Source: Diplosphaera chodatii | Lineage: Eukaryota > Chlorophyta > Trebouxiophyceae > Prasiolales > Stichococcaceae | Reading direction: 5' to 3' | Assembly: GCA_032358165.1 (NCBI GenBank) | Contig: JAALGY010000032.1 | Coordinates: 4,273,560 to 4,337,559, forward strand | DNA: 64,000 nt | In this document: piece by piece, positions 46,198 to 57,495 of the stretch | Layout of the letters: each line of letters opens with the position of its first letter | Numbering within the stretch: the stretch's first letter is position 1 | Notes under the pieces: model-generated | Told to the model about the DNA's origin: nothing | What the model saw: the letters and a program-made list of their open reading frames with translations, nothing else | Databases searched by the model: none | Program-made: the position numbers and the translations under genes

Positions 46198-48836
46198 GAC
46201 AGTCGCAGCCCGAGCAGGCGGGTGGCCGGAGCTGGCAGCTGCAGTGCCCGCACCCTAGTTTTAGTGGCGGCCCTGGACCCCGCTATCGCTTTGCCCAGCT
46301 GCAGATGCCGCAGCAACAGATGCTGCGGCAGCAGTGTCGCAGCCTCGGGCGGATGGCTGCGCACACACAGCCAATGGCGCAGCAGCAGGCGTACCAGCGG
46401 TCTGCAACGCAGCGTCCGATGGGGTGCGCCCGAGCTCAGCCGCAGGCGCAGGGGCGGAGCCAGTGCATCTGCCGCAGTAGCAGCCTCACCAGCCACCTCA
46501 ACAGAGCCGTAGCAGGCCGCGGCACAGCAGCAACAGCCGCAGCAGCCGTCGCAGCTCCAGGCCGTGACTCTGCGGCCCAAGCCCTCGGTGGTGTAGACGA
46601 CCCGTTTGGCGGTGAGCATGCGTCGGTGTTCCCCAACACACGGCATCCTTCTCCCTATGAGGCGACAGCATGCTAAGTCCAACGCTAACCAATGCTCAGC
46701 AGGCTGCTGCAGGCACTGGCGCCGATGCTCAGCCTGGAGCGGGGCCAGCCAATGCCGCCGCAGCTGGCGCCTGTACAGCTCCGGCTGGCGGCGCTGCAGA
46801 AGGAGCTGGCCAGACTGACTTTGGTGATTCCTGTGCTCTGCCCGCAGCTGGTGCGTGGATGTATACTCGGATGAAATCGGTGCGATATCAGCCGATGTCT
46901 TGCTGTGAACTTGGCTGCGTTTTACCGGCAGCCTGCATTGGTCATGCAAGAACATGCATGACAGGCTGCAACTGTAATGTCGTGCAAGTGCTGGTGCAGA
47001 CAAAGATGCGGGAGCGGCTCTTGCGTGCAAAGGCACAGCAGATGGCAGCTCAGCGCCAGCAGCGGCCACCACAGCTGTAACAGCAGCTGGCACAGCACGA
47101 TCAGCGGCCGCAACAGCCGCCCGCCGCAGCAGCATATGCCGCCACAGCTGAGCCAGTAGCAGGCGCTGCCGCTTCAGCAGTGGCATGGCGTTGGACCACC
47201 TGCCGGTGCCTGCACAACAGGCAGCCGTAGAAACTCTGCAGACGCACACGCAGCCGGCCGATGGGCCGCAGCAGGTTGCGCAGCAGGCGCGGCTGACGCC
47301 AGGCCAGCTGCCCCCTGCAACTGCTGTTGAGCTTGCTGCTCCTGGCTCAAGGCGGTGAGCAGTGTGGTGTGGGAATGTCAAACACGGCATCGGCAAGATG
47401 TGTTCCCTACCTGCAGTTGACAGTTGCCGTTTCAGAGCCATTCCAAGTGCCCTATCAGAATTTTGAAAGGCTAGCTGCCGAGCGCCCGGCGGTGGGGGCT
47501 TTGTCGAGGTGGCTGTGCACCCACATATCACAACATCGCATGCCGGCGCAGGGCGCGGACAGCAGGCAGGGGTCCATGGCTGCGGCCGGTTCCCAGGCAG
47601 CTGAATGCGGAAGCACCGCTAGTCAGGTGCAGTCGCGCTGTGATGTGCAGCTATGATCTGCTGAGCACTGTCCCATTCTTTCTTGGGAAGTCAGCACAGG
47701 CTCTAAGTTTCTTACGCCTTGGCTTTGGTCAGTAGGGCATGAGATAGGCTGGTGACTTCCCGGCAGTGCCCAATTGTTGCAAGACCTGATTCGTTGGCAC
47801 TGTGCACGACAACAGTGCCTCAAGCAGTCTGTCTGCTGCCAGGGCCCTGGGCTGACGCCGCCGGAGGACAGCGATGCCGGCAGCGTGAAGGGGTCCACGG
47901 CAGCAAGCGAGAAGGGCAGCCGCCGCACTAGGCGCAGCGGCAGCAACCTGCGGCCAGTGGGGTGTTCGGGCGAGGTACATGATGCTCAGACGCAAGCTCA
48001 GCGGAGCGGCTGTGGTCTGTTTGTGCCTTTGCTGCGCGCTGTATGTGCGCTGGCTACCGTGCAGTCGTAGCTGTCAGCATCGCTGCACTGCCGGTGCCCA
48101 CCATCTGCACCGGATTCCGGTGTTGCATACTTGACCTGTAGCACCAGCCTGATGCAGTGCCAATGTGCGTCCCTGTTCTTATGCAGGGTGCGGTCGAGCA
48201 GCAGGGGGCCAGGCCGGCGCCGCCAGAGACTACGGCGGCCAGAGATGGGCGCTGCGCCACAGCATAGGCGGGCAAGACCCAGCAGCGCCACCTATCAGCC
48301 GGCAGCAGAGGACCTGGCGGTGATTCAGGCGGCGGCTGCCACAGTGCAGCGGCATCTCGAGTCTCGACTGGCGGCAGCCCAGGGGCGTGATCAGCAGCCG
48401 CTGGCGGCAGTAGTTGCAGCACATCAGCGGGTTGTCAGTGACATTCACGCCGAGGCTGCAGAGACGCAGCATCTAGCAGGGACGTCTGTGGGGCAGGTGA
48501 TCCTGTCGGTGTTGAGCTATCTGCAAACGAGGTCCCTGCTGTGAGATCGCCAGTATCTAAGCTTTGTCATCGCCACCGTTCACGTTTCTAAATACCTGGA
48601 TCTGGATGTAGGAGCGCTGGGTGTCATGCTGCGCGTCAGCCTGCGGTGTGGAGGTCAGGCACCGCGCCATGCTGTACAGCCACACTGCCTTGCGCAGCAT
48701 CCTGGTGCCTGGCCTAGAGTGCACAAACATGTGCCTCAGGGGTGAACGTGTGTTCAAGGATCTGGTGGCAGGTGACCCGGTCAACAGCAGCAAGTCGGGG
48801 GCTGAGCTGCTTGCAGAGATGCGGGTGTGCGATTGA
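46198..48836 (+). CDS. Possible Gln-rich hypothetical gene (weak)
   Basis: After the U-box stop the plus strand stays exon-like in pieces. There is a Gln-rich open frame at about 46200-46670 (QQQMLRQQCRSLGRM). Further pieces are a segment near 47430-47625 (SEPFQVPYQNFERLAAERP), a Ser/Arg-rich segment near 47845-47975, a helical segment ending in a stop at 48544 (AVIQAAAATVQRHLESRL) and a frame 48609-48836 ending in GAELLAEMRVCD. Some are flanked by GT and AG signals, but I could not chain them in one phase. They might be a separate gene, a frameshifted extension of the U-box gene, or decayed sequence. No domain recognised. Confidence 0.3.
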
Positions 48837-49446
48837 CATAGGTTTCGATTGTGTACAATATGTGATTTTGGAGTTTGGGGCAGCGAGGCTGAACTTGTAG
48901 CTGTGGTTCCGGTGGCAAATGGGGACCTTCATATCCATCCTTGATGCACACAGCATGGCTACACGGCACAACAGCTGCACAGAGTCAGTTCAGCTTCGCT
49001 TGTCCTTCACCTTCATTCACCCGGGTGAAATTCCGCCGACGAATGATGCGGCGGGCACGTGCACATAACCAATCTGTCACCTTGGCACTGCTGCATGGCA
49101 TCAGGACCACCGACCACATACAGCCGTGAACTGAGCCAGCAAACATTCCTACTCACTGTACTGCAGATAGGCTGGAATGGGCGTTCACAGCTCGTGTGGC
49201 CTGCCTACCTGCAATGACATACGCACTGTTGTGATCGATATTTATGCTGCTATGCTCCGAGGTGAAGCTGCATCGAGCCGGTGAGCGCCTGCGCCTGCTG
49301 TACATCCATGACACGAACGTCCAGTCTTGTCTGCTTGCCATTGCGCACAAAGCACCGTGCAGCATCGCCTGACCCGTCCGGCCGCCGCTTCGCATCTGCA
49401 TCGCCACCGACAGCAGCGGCGTTCTGGAAGCCTAGCAAGGCACACG
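48837..49446. other. Intergenic before the 336-bp repeat array
   Basis: About 600 bp with only short frames on both strands and no recognised domain. It precedes the signal-peptide ORF and would hold its promoter if that ORF is a gene. Confidence 0.45.
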
Positions 49447-49447
49447 C

Positions 49448-49876
49448 ATGAGTGGCGCCCGTTTGAGTGTTGCCATTGTTCTGATGCTGGTCTGTGCGAA
49501 CGCAGAGCAGGTGGAGTGGCAAATAAAGCTGGTGACTCGGCACGGACATCAGGTGCTCATGGCCTGCGGGCCAGCGCGACTGCTGCGTGCCAGCTCAGGT
49601 TGTGGACATCGCTTGTTGGTGCTGAACGAGGCGCATCTGGCATCCTTTGGACATGGCTTGGGGTGCCAAATGGTCAGGTGCCAGGCACAGCATGCCCCTG
49701 GCGGCACTGGATGGCGGTGCCGCCGACTGCAGACCATGCTGACGGCGTGGCGGTCAGCGGGTTGTGGGCGTGTGCGAAAGCAGCCTCCAGCACATGATTC
49801 GGTAGGCCTATTGCATACTCTCGATTGCCTGATACTCGTTGCTCTCAGGTCCTGCAGCCACCAGCAGCTGCACTGA
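49448..49876 (+). CDS. Small secreted-protein-like ORF leading into the repeat array
   Basis: 142 codons. It starts MSGARLSVAIVLMLVCANAEQ, a textbook signal peptide: short basic start, hydrophobic core and a small-residue cleavage site at about Ala-Asn-Ala. About 50 residues in, it enters the first 336-bp unit in the same frame as the unit's consensus translation, with paired Cys (SGCGH, LGCQMVRC, SAGCGRV). The frame breaks at the border with unit 2. It may be the surviving 5' end of a secreted Cys-repeat protein. Expression is not shown by the sequence. Confidence 0.4.
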   Translation: MSGARLSVAIVLMLVCANAEQVEWQIKLVTRHGHQVLMACGPARLLRASSGCGHRLLVLNEAHLASFGHGLGCQMVRCQAQHAPGGTGWRCRRLQTMLTAWRSAGCGRVRKQPPAHDSVGLLHTLDCLILVALRSCSHQQLH

Positions 49877-52290
49877 GTATGTCATCTGTTAGCGCCAACG
49901 TCAGCAACCCAGCACAGCTACTGCATGTCACCTCAGGTTGTGGTGACTGCCTGTTCATGCTGAACGAGGTGCATCTGGCGTCCTCAGGGCACGGTTTCGG
50001 GTGTCGAATGCTCAGGTGCCAGAAAACAGAACGACCAACTGCGATGGGCATGCGCTACCGCCGGCTGCAGAGCATGCCGATGGCGGGGCGGTCAGCAGGT
50101 TGTGGGGGTGTGCGAAAGCAGCTTTCAACGCTGCATTCGGTAAGCCTATTGCATGCTGTTGATTGCCCTATACTCGAATTGCAAGACCTGCAGCCATCAG
50201 CCGCTGCACTGGGCACGTCTTCTGTCAGTGTTGTGACCTACAAGTCAATGCAGCTGCTGCGTGCCATGTCAGGTTGTGGTAAATGCATATTCATGCTAAA
50301 CGAAGTGCATCTGGCAGCCTCAGGGCGCGGTCTGGTATGCCGAATGGTCAGGTGCTAGGACCAACAACAACCGGCAGCGACGGGCATGCGCTACCGCCGG
50401 CTGCAGGCCACGCCGATGGCGGGGCGGTCAGCGGTTTGTGGGCCTTCGTGAAAGCAGCCTCCGACGCTGCATTCGGTAGGCCTATTGCATGCTCTTGACT
50501 GCCTGATACTCGGATCTGAGGTCCTACAACCAGGAGTTGCTGCGATGTGCATATCATCTGCCAGTGTCATGGCCTGCAGGGCCATCGCAACTGCTGCATG
50601 CCATGTCAGGTTGTGGTAAATGCCTGCCAGTGTCGACTGCAGTGCATTCGGCATCCTCACTGCATGGTTTGGGGTGCCAAATGGTCAGGTGCCAGGCAGA
50701 GCAGCCCCTGGCGGCACTGGAGGGCGGTGCCGCCGACTGCAGACCATGCTGACGGCGGGGCGGCCAGCGGGTTGTGGGCGTCTGCGAAAGCAGCTTCTAG
50801 CGTGTGATTCGGTAAGCTTATGGCATGCTGTTGAATGCCCGATACTCGGATGTGAGGCCTGCAGCCACTAGTTGCTGCATTGCGTACGTCATCTGTCAGT
50901 ACCGGTAACAACAGCCCAGCACAGTTACTGCATGGCACCTCAGGTTGTGGTGATTGCCTGTTTATGCTGAACGACATGCATCTGGCCTCCTTAGGACATG
51001 GCTGGGGGTGTCGAATGCTCATGTACCTTCAAAAACAGGGGCTGGCAGCGGTGAGCATGCGCTACCGCCGGCGGCCGACCACGCCGGAGGCGGGGCGGTC
51101 AGCGGGTTGTGGGCGTGTGCGGAAGCAGCTTCCAATATGTGATTCGGTAAGGCTATTGCACGCTGTTGATTGCCTAACGCTCGAATTGCAGGTCCTGCAG
51201 CAGCCAGCCGCTGCACTGGGCATATTATCTGTCAGGTATCATGGCTTGTGGCCAGGCACAGCAACTGCATGCCACCTTAGGTTGTGGTCGTTGCACTGCA
51301 TGCCACCTTAGGTTGTGGTCGTTGCCTGTTGATGCTGAACCATATGCATCTGGCAGCCTCAGGACACGCTATGGGATGCCGGATGCTCAGCTGCCAGGAA
51401 AAACAGCGACCGGCTGCGCTGGGCGTGCGCAACCGCCGGCTGCAGACCACGCCGATGGCGGGGCGGCCAGCGGGTTGTGGGCGTCTGCAAAAGCAGCTTT
51501 CAACGCTGCATTCGGTAGGCTTAGTGCATGCTCTTGAATGCCTAGTGCTCGAATTGCAGGCTTTGCAGCAGCCAGCCGCTGCACTGGGCACGTCATCCGT
51601 CAGTGCCGATGACAACAGCCCAAAACAGCTGTTGCATGCCATGTCAGGTTGTGGTAATTGCCTGTTCATGCTGGACGATGTGCATCTGGCATCCTCAAGG
51701 CACGGTCTGGGGTGTTGAATGCTCAGGTACCAGAAAACAGAACGACCGGTCGCGCTGGGCATACCCTACCGCCGACTCCAAGCCATGCCGAGGGCGTGGC
51801 GCTCAACGGGTTGTGGGCATTCGCGAAAGCAGCTTTCAGCATTGCATACGGTAGGCCCACTGCATACCTTTGATTGCCTGATACTCGGATGTGAGGTCCT
51901 ACAGCCACCAGCCACTGCACTGTGCACGTCATCTGTCAATTCCGATACCAACAGCCCAGCACAGCTGCTGCTTGCCATGTCAGGTTGTGGTAATTGCCCG
52001 TTCATGCTGAACGATGTGCATCTGGCATCCTCAGGACGTGGCTTGGGGTGTCGATTGCTCAGGTACCTGGAAAAACAGGGGCCGCCGTGGTGGGCATGCG
52101 CTACCGCCGGTTGCAGACCATGCTGAGGGCGGCGCGCTCAGCAAGTTGTGGGCATCTGCGAAAGCAGCTTCCAGCACATGATTCGGTATGTCTATGGCAT
52201 GCTCTCGATTGGCTGCTGCTCGAATTGCAGGACCTACAGCAGGCAGCCGCTGCATTGGGCACGTCTTCTGTCAGTGTCGTGAAGTGCAGA
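49550..52290 (+). repeat. Array of eight ~336-bp tandem units encoding 112-residue Cys repeats
   Basis: The marker GGTTGTGG recurs at 49598, 49936, 50272, 50609, 50943, 51280 (with a 31-bp local duplicate at 51311), 51647 and 51983. Spacings are 338, 336, 337, 334, 337, 336 and 336. The basic unit is 336 bp, exactly 112 codons. In one frame units translate to a shared pattern: SGCGNCLFMLNDVHLASSG, then HGLGCRMLRC, RYRRLQTMPMAGRSAGCG, RKQLSTLHSVGLLHA and LQQPAAALGTSSVS. Neighbouring units 2-3 and 6-7 stay in frame across the border; others are shifted by indels, and stops occur in units 3 (50356-50358) and 7 (51716-51718). The array looks like a decayed or alternatively spliced coding repeat. 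It ends about 60 bp before a retrotransposon LTR. Confidence 0.85.
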
Positions 52291-52350
52291 CAGTTGCAGG
52301 AGAGGCAGAGAGATAAGGGAGAAGGTTTGCATCCACTTGAAAGTGGGTAG

Positions 52351-52647
52351 TGTTGAATAAACACTGGTTTGCCCCAGTGTTGAAGGCTCAGCACCCTGTA
52401 CGGAGGGATCCATAGATCCCTACGAACAGACCTCGCTCGTATGACCTTACAGTAGACCATAGGAGCGATCACCATACAGCAGGGTACCTGACAGTGGGCT
52501 ACCAGTATGCAGTACTAATGCAGAGTCAGCATGAGCAGAGTCAGCATGCCATGCAGTACAGCATGTAAGGGTTTAAGATACTTTCATCCAAACCCTGATT
52601 GCAGTACAATCGCCACAGGGCGGGTATCAGGTATGCTGTGCACAACA
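52351..52647 (-). mobile_element. 3' LTR of the gypsy element
   Basis: On the minus strand the LTR would start TGTTG and end CAACA, a 5-bp terminal inverted repeat with the canonical TG...CA ends, 297 bp long. Immediately upstream on the minus strand (52648-52660) is a purine-rich tract, AGTGGGGAAGAGT, as expected for the polypurine tract priming plus-strand synthesis. A second LTR is absent, so the boundaries rest on these signals alone. Confidence 0.7.
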
Positions 52648-52717
52648 ACTCTTCCCCACTCAATTGCTGAAGTTCCACATCAGCATGGGCAGCAGAGCAG
52701 TAGCAACACATACAGAG

Positions 52718-54250
52718 TCAGCGGCGGCGGCGGCCAGAACGGCGCACCGACTTCATGCCACGAGACTGGGCAGGCAAGGCCTTCTTGCTGGCAGCTGTGC
52801 GAGACTTCACAGGTCTGGCAGCGGCAGCACCTGCAGTGCTGGCCTTGTGCTTGCCCTTTGGCGGCGGCGACACATCAATGTCGACACCTGCAGCAACACA
52901 CTCTTCACGGTACTTCTGCAAAGGCTCAGGACAGTTAGCCAGGCAGGACTCAGGTTCCCATGAAGCATTCTCAGCCGAGTAGCCCTCCCAATGCACCAAG
53001 AACTCACGCTTGGGTTTGGTGGCCCTGCCCTTGAACAGCCAGCGATGGTTAAGCACACGTTCCACATCATAGTGAAGCTCACCATCAAGCTTGTAGGGCA
53101 CAGGTGGTGACTGGTGTCGCCCACTGCTGTGATATGTCTTCAGCAGTGAGACATGAAACACAGGGTGCATCTTCAGATTGGCCGGCAGCTCAAGCCGGTA
53201 GGCAACATTGCCAACCTTTTCCAGGATGCGGAAAGGTCCAATCCACCGCGGCATCAGCTTGGCAGTGCCGCCGCGCGGCACCTGCAGCCTGATGTACCGA
53301 GTGTTGAGTAGCACCTGCTCACTAGCAGCAAATTCAACCTCACGGCGGCGCTGGTCAGCGTACTGTTTCTGCCGCTGCTGTGCAACATGCAGGTGTTCAC
53401 GCGCAGCAGCATGCATAGCAGAAAACGAGCCATGGAGGCGGTGCGCAGCAGGCACCTTTACTTCCTCATCTGCAGTCATTGCACGAGTTAGTGGCACAGT
53501 ACTAGCATCAGGCAGACCCTGATTCAGAGGCAGCTTTGGTTCCTGACCATAGTTCAGCATGAATGGCGAGGAATCAATGACCCTGTGGTATGCAGAGTTG
53601 ATAGCAAGCTCTGCACCGGCCAGCATGACATCCCAGTCAGTCTGCCGTGGACTCACACAGTGTCGCAGCACCTCCTGCAGCGTCCGGTTGGTCCGCTCGG
53701 TCTGACCGTCTGTCTGCGGGGGGAAGGCGGTGGACATCCGCTGCTTCGTACCTAGCAAACGCATCAGCTCACGCCAGAACTTGCTGGTGAACAGCTTGTC
53801 ACGGTCAGAGACAATATCATCAGGAAAACCATGCAGTTTGAACACAGCATTGAACATCAGCTGTGCACATTGCAACGCAGTCAGATCCTTGCGGGTCGGC
53901 ACCAGATGCACCATCTTGGTGAAACGATCCACACAGACCAGGATTGAGTCACAACCATGATCAGACACAGGCAGGCCAGTGATGAAGTCTACACTCACAC
54001 TGGACCAGGGGCGTGCCGCCACCGGCATTGGCTGCAGCAGCCCGCCCGCCTTTTGGTTGGACGATTTGTTGCGTTGACAGGAGTCGCAGGAGCGCACATA
54101 CTCCTTTACATGCTCAGTCATGTTCAAACGACCATGCGACCAGCAGTACTTGCCTTCAAGTCGCTTCAGGGTGGCCTTCTCACCGAAGTGCCCAGAACGA
54201 AGCCGGGGCGTCATGCGCCTCGTACAGGATGTCATCCCGCAACCGGTCAT
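52718..54250 (-). pseudogene. Gypsy integrase with C-terminal chromodomain
   Basis: Open frame of 510 codons. It carries the HHCC zinc finger (GHFGE, then CDSCQRN), the integrase core with DFITGLPVSDHG, DIVSDRDKLFTSKFW and PPQTDGQTER supplying the catalytic acidic residues, and the GPFRILEKVGNVAYRLELP linker. It ends in a chromodomain (YDVERVLNHRW, then FLVHWEGY and ASWEPE) and an Arg/Lys-rich tail. The chromodomain directs insertion into heterochromatin in relatives. The apparent Met start is an artefact of the frameshift; the natural reading frame continues from the RT frame. Confidence 0.9.
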
Positions 54251-55612
54251 CCGCTGGCACTATCACAGCGTTATCCTTGAACCACAGCTTGTCACGCTGC
54301 TCGTTCAACACATCAGCCTCAGCATTGCCATCAGCAAAATACAAGTCAGTGGCGTACCCAGCATGGATGCGATCCAGCAATGACGGCGCCGCATCTGCAA
54401 CATCAACAGAACCCTCAGGTGACATACGTGCTCTACCAGTGGGAGCCAGAGTGACGGCAGCACTGCCGCACGCTTCCGCGGGAGCAGCAGCAAGCACCGA
54501 AGGCCCTGCATCTGCAACAGGTACATTGCTATCATGCTGCTGGCGTGCTCCACTGACAGGTGGCAGACCTGCAGGAGCAGCAGCACAGTCTGCAAGCAGG
54601 TTTGGAGACCTACTCACAGGATCAGCCACATTCATCTTGCCAGGCTTGTAATGCCAGGATAGTGTGGGGAACCGTTGCAAGAACTCAGACCATCTAGCTT
54701 GACGACGTGACAGCGTCGCCTGAGTGGGCAGATACGTGTTACATGCATGATCTGTCATGATCATGACACCCTTCTCCCCCTCCAGGTAGCAGCGCCATGT
54801 CCGCAGGGCATGTACTACAGCTAGGAGTTCCTGCTCACCTGTTGTGTAGTTGCGCTCGGCAGGGGTGAGGCTGCGTGCCTCATACGCAATCACCCGGCGG
54901 TCTTGCATCAAGACTGCGCCAATGCCAAAGCCAGATGCATCGCACCAGACCTCAAAGTCAGGTGCGTCAGCAGCAAAATCCGGCAGCGCAAGTACAGGTG
55001 CATGCAGCAGTGCACGTTTCAGCCCCTCACAGGCATCAGTGCAGCGCTCATTCCAGGCAAACTTAGCATTCTTCCGCAGCAAGTCAGTCAAGGGGCGCAC
55101 CAGATTGCTGTACCCTCGAATGAACTTTCGGAAGTAATTGCCAAGCCCCAGGAAAGCGCGCACCTGAGAGATGTCTGAAGGCGGCGGCCAGCTTTGGACA
55201 GCAGCGACCTTCTTTGGATCCACCTTCAGGCCATCTGCAGACACAATGTGACCCAAGAATGAGACTTCTGATTTGACAAATTCACACTTGCCTTGCTTCG
55301 CATACAGGCGATGCTCAGACAAGCACTGCAGCACCAGGCGCACATGCTCTGCATGCTCCGCTGGGTCAGCTGAGTAAATCAGAATGTCATCCATGTACAC
55401 AGTCACAAACTTGTCAATGAACGGTGCAAGCACACGATTCATGACAGCCTGGAAAGTTGAGGGAGCATTTGTCAGCCCAAAGCACAGTACCTTAAACTGG
55501 AAATGACCCTGCGGAGTGCGAAAAGCAGTTTTCGGCACATCCTCAGGCGTGATCCTGATCTGGTGATAGCCAGATGTCAGATCCAAGGTGCTAAACACAC
55601 GTGCACCCTTAC
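54180..55612 (-). pseudogene. Gypsy reverse transcriptase and RNase H (truncated)
   Basis: Starts inside the RT palm (FSTLDLTSGYHQIRI) and includes the FGLTNAPSTFQ motif, the active-site YMDD in VTVYMDDILIY, FLGHIVS, and the RNase H start FEVWCDASGFGIGAVL with TGEQELLAV and TDHACN. The frame ends at 54180 just after the first integrase zinc-finger His (YEAHDAPAS), where a one-base shift moves the continuation into the next frame. Sequence upstream of KGARVF is absent. Confidence 0.92.
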
Positions 55613-56433
55613 TCTACCAGTGGAACCCCAAATATATTGCCCAATAAAACTTGCGCCGTGCCCAATATATTGATTTTGTTCCAGCCTCATATTGTGTTCT
55701 CAGCCAAGCAGCAATATATTGGGCATTTCGACGCAATATTTTCGCGACCGTCCCCAATAATTTTGCACAGGGGGTGAATGGTGCCAGTCACGGGACACCG
55801 TACCACAATATAGTGTGGATGGTCAATATATTACATGTTTAAGGTGTGGCATATTTAGGAATGTACAGAAATATATTGACGTGTCCGGCAGTCATATTGG
55901 GGTACTGATATTATTGCAATAATTCCAGCAGCAGTTGCAATATATTGAGGTGGTCAGACCTGGATCGAAGCGATATCGCACGCCGCCATTTGCATCCTAC
56001 AACTGGATTTGAAAATGTTGATGATGTTGTGCTTGCCACGGTGTGTGCGGGCTGCAGCCACTGTCGTGCCAGAATTCATCTTACGTTGCTCGTCGGCACT
56101 GCCAATAATGATCGACAAGCCAATCACACTTTGCTTGTATGGCATTTCCTGCATAATGCTTTCTGGTGCGTGACATACCACTGCCTATGTGCGCAGTGCG
56201 ATCAGTCCGTGAGCAGCGATTTCAACGCACAGACACGGTAGGCAGATCGGCCCATCTGTTTGACCTGCTCCGTCACAAGCATTAGCTGCGCATGCGTGGG
56301 CATGTTGAATGTGCATGTCCCATTCAAGGACGTGCAAGCCGACCTTGCGTGCCTTCTACGATCTTGAAACGTTAACATCGAGCGATGCGTTTGGTTTTAT
56401 AACAGGCTTACGCCTGGAAGAAGCCGGACCCAC
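55613..56433. promoter_or_regulatory. AT-rich block of CAATATATTG palindromes upstream of a coiled-coil gene
   Basis: The perfect 10-bp palindrome CAATATATTG occurs at 55663-55672, 55712-55721 and 55938-55947. One-arm variants lie at about 55632, 55735, 55824 and 55870, and CCACAATATAGTGTGG at about 55803. This is striking in a GC-rich genome. The block begins exactly where the retrotransposon is cut off and lies 500-800 bp upstream of the plus-strand gene starting at 56434. It may be a regulatory region, a subterminal repeat zone of a DNA transposon, or an insertion hotspot. Confidence 0.55.
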
Positions 56434-57343
56434 ATGGACATGGCGCCGCGCCGCAAGCGACGCCGTAATGAGCTGGTAAGCAAGGTTGTGATCCGCCCAC
56501 CGAACGTTGAACCGGTACATGTGATGTTGAAGTAAGGCGAATGCAATGTTTAGGTCGGATGTGACTCAATGTCTCGGACCCCGAAGTTAATTGTGCAAAT
56601 ATCTCCATAGATCACCATTCGCATGTCGCATGCCGGTGCAGGAGGCGCCGCATGCGAATCGTCAGCTCGCACAACATCTGAAAGACTTCTTCGCCAACAT
56701 CCGACGTGAGCGAGAGGAGGAGAAGGAGCGCCTCTGGCAAAAGCGATTAGCGGAGAACGAGGAAGAGCGGCAACGCATTGCCAATGGGCCGCCGCCACTG
56801 CAGCATGACTCGTCGCAGTGGCAAAATCGACGATCGCTGCAAGCTGCTAGAGCAGCGCATCGGGCGAAGTGGGCGGCAGACAAAGCAGCGCAGGCAGCAA
56901 CACCGCATCCGGTACCATCAGCAACCCTGCCGCCAGCCAGCCTGCAACATTGCACCTTGCCACATCAGGCATCTTTAACCTCAGTGGGTGTAAGGACAGC
57001 TGGCAGTCCAGCTGCTGCAGTAGTCGTTCAGCCAACAAGCCCGCAACACCCAGCAGCTTTTGTTGCTCAGGTCCACAGCAATGAGCCCAGCATGTCGGCG
57101 GCAGGCACGGACAGCGCCGCTGACAGCTGCTCCATTGACAATCGTGCAGTCAACCTGAACAGCGTGTATTATGAAACACAGGGGGCGGCATGCGGCTCAG
57201 CAATCGACTGCAGGCTACCTATACAGGAAACCCCTGAAATGGGTATTGACCGCAATGAGGAGAGTCGGCGAGAGGGGTACTTCGAGAATGACTCAGAAGC
57301 CAATGCAGGCTTCGAATCTCCTCCCTGCAGCCCATCAGTGTGA
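56434..57343 (+). CDS. Basic, coiled-coil protein of unknown function
   Basis: Two exons, 56434-56475 and 56642-57343, join in phase (744 nt, 247 residues). The short first exon gives MDMAPRRKRRRNEL, a likely nuclear localisation signal. The second starts with a highly charged helix (FFANIRREREEEKERLWQ, then KRLAENEEERQRI) predicted to form a coiled coil, followed by Ala-, Pro- and Ser-rich sequence without a recognisable domain. An alternative start at 56591 would skip the first exon. The gene converges on the JmjC gene, with 152 bp between stop codons. Its position beside a transposase-like gene makes it a candidate transposon passenger or accessory protein. Confidence 0.6.
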
Positions 57344-57495
57344 TAATGCAATGTGCAGTTCTGCAAGACCATAGAGCGGGGGCATTGTGCGCGGGTTACT
57401 ACGGCTGTGGACATCGACCATATGTAATGATGCGATATCGGCCTTTAAATGCAAATTGGCTGGGTTGGCGAATAGGATCTTCTGCTACCTTACAA

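Larger units (their letters stand above)
52351..55612 (-). mobile_element. Ty3/gypsy chromovirus, 5'-truncated, degraded
   Basis: Read on the minus strand: reverse transcriptase and RNase H (55612-54180), integrase and chromodomain (54250-52718), then a single 3' LTR (52351-52647). Gag, protease, the first part of reverse transcriptase and the 5' LTR are missing. Homology begins abruptly at KGARVFSTLDL near 55612, where the sequence switches to an AT-rich palindrome block. A one-base frameshift near 54195 separates the two frames. The order RT-RNaseH-integrase-chromodomain identifies the chromovirus branch of Ty3/gypsy. The element cannot transpose on its own. Confidence 0.93.
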
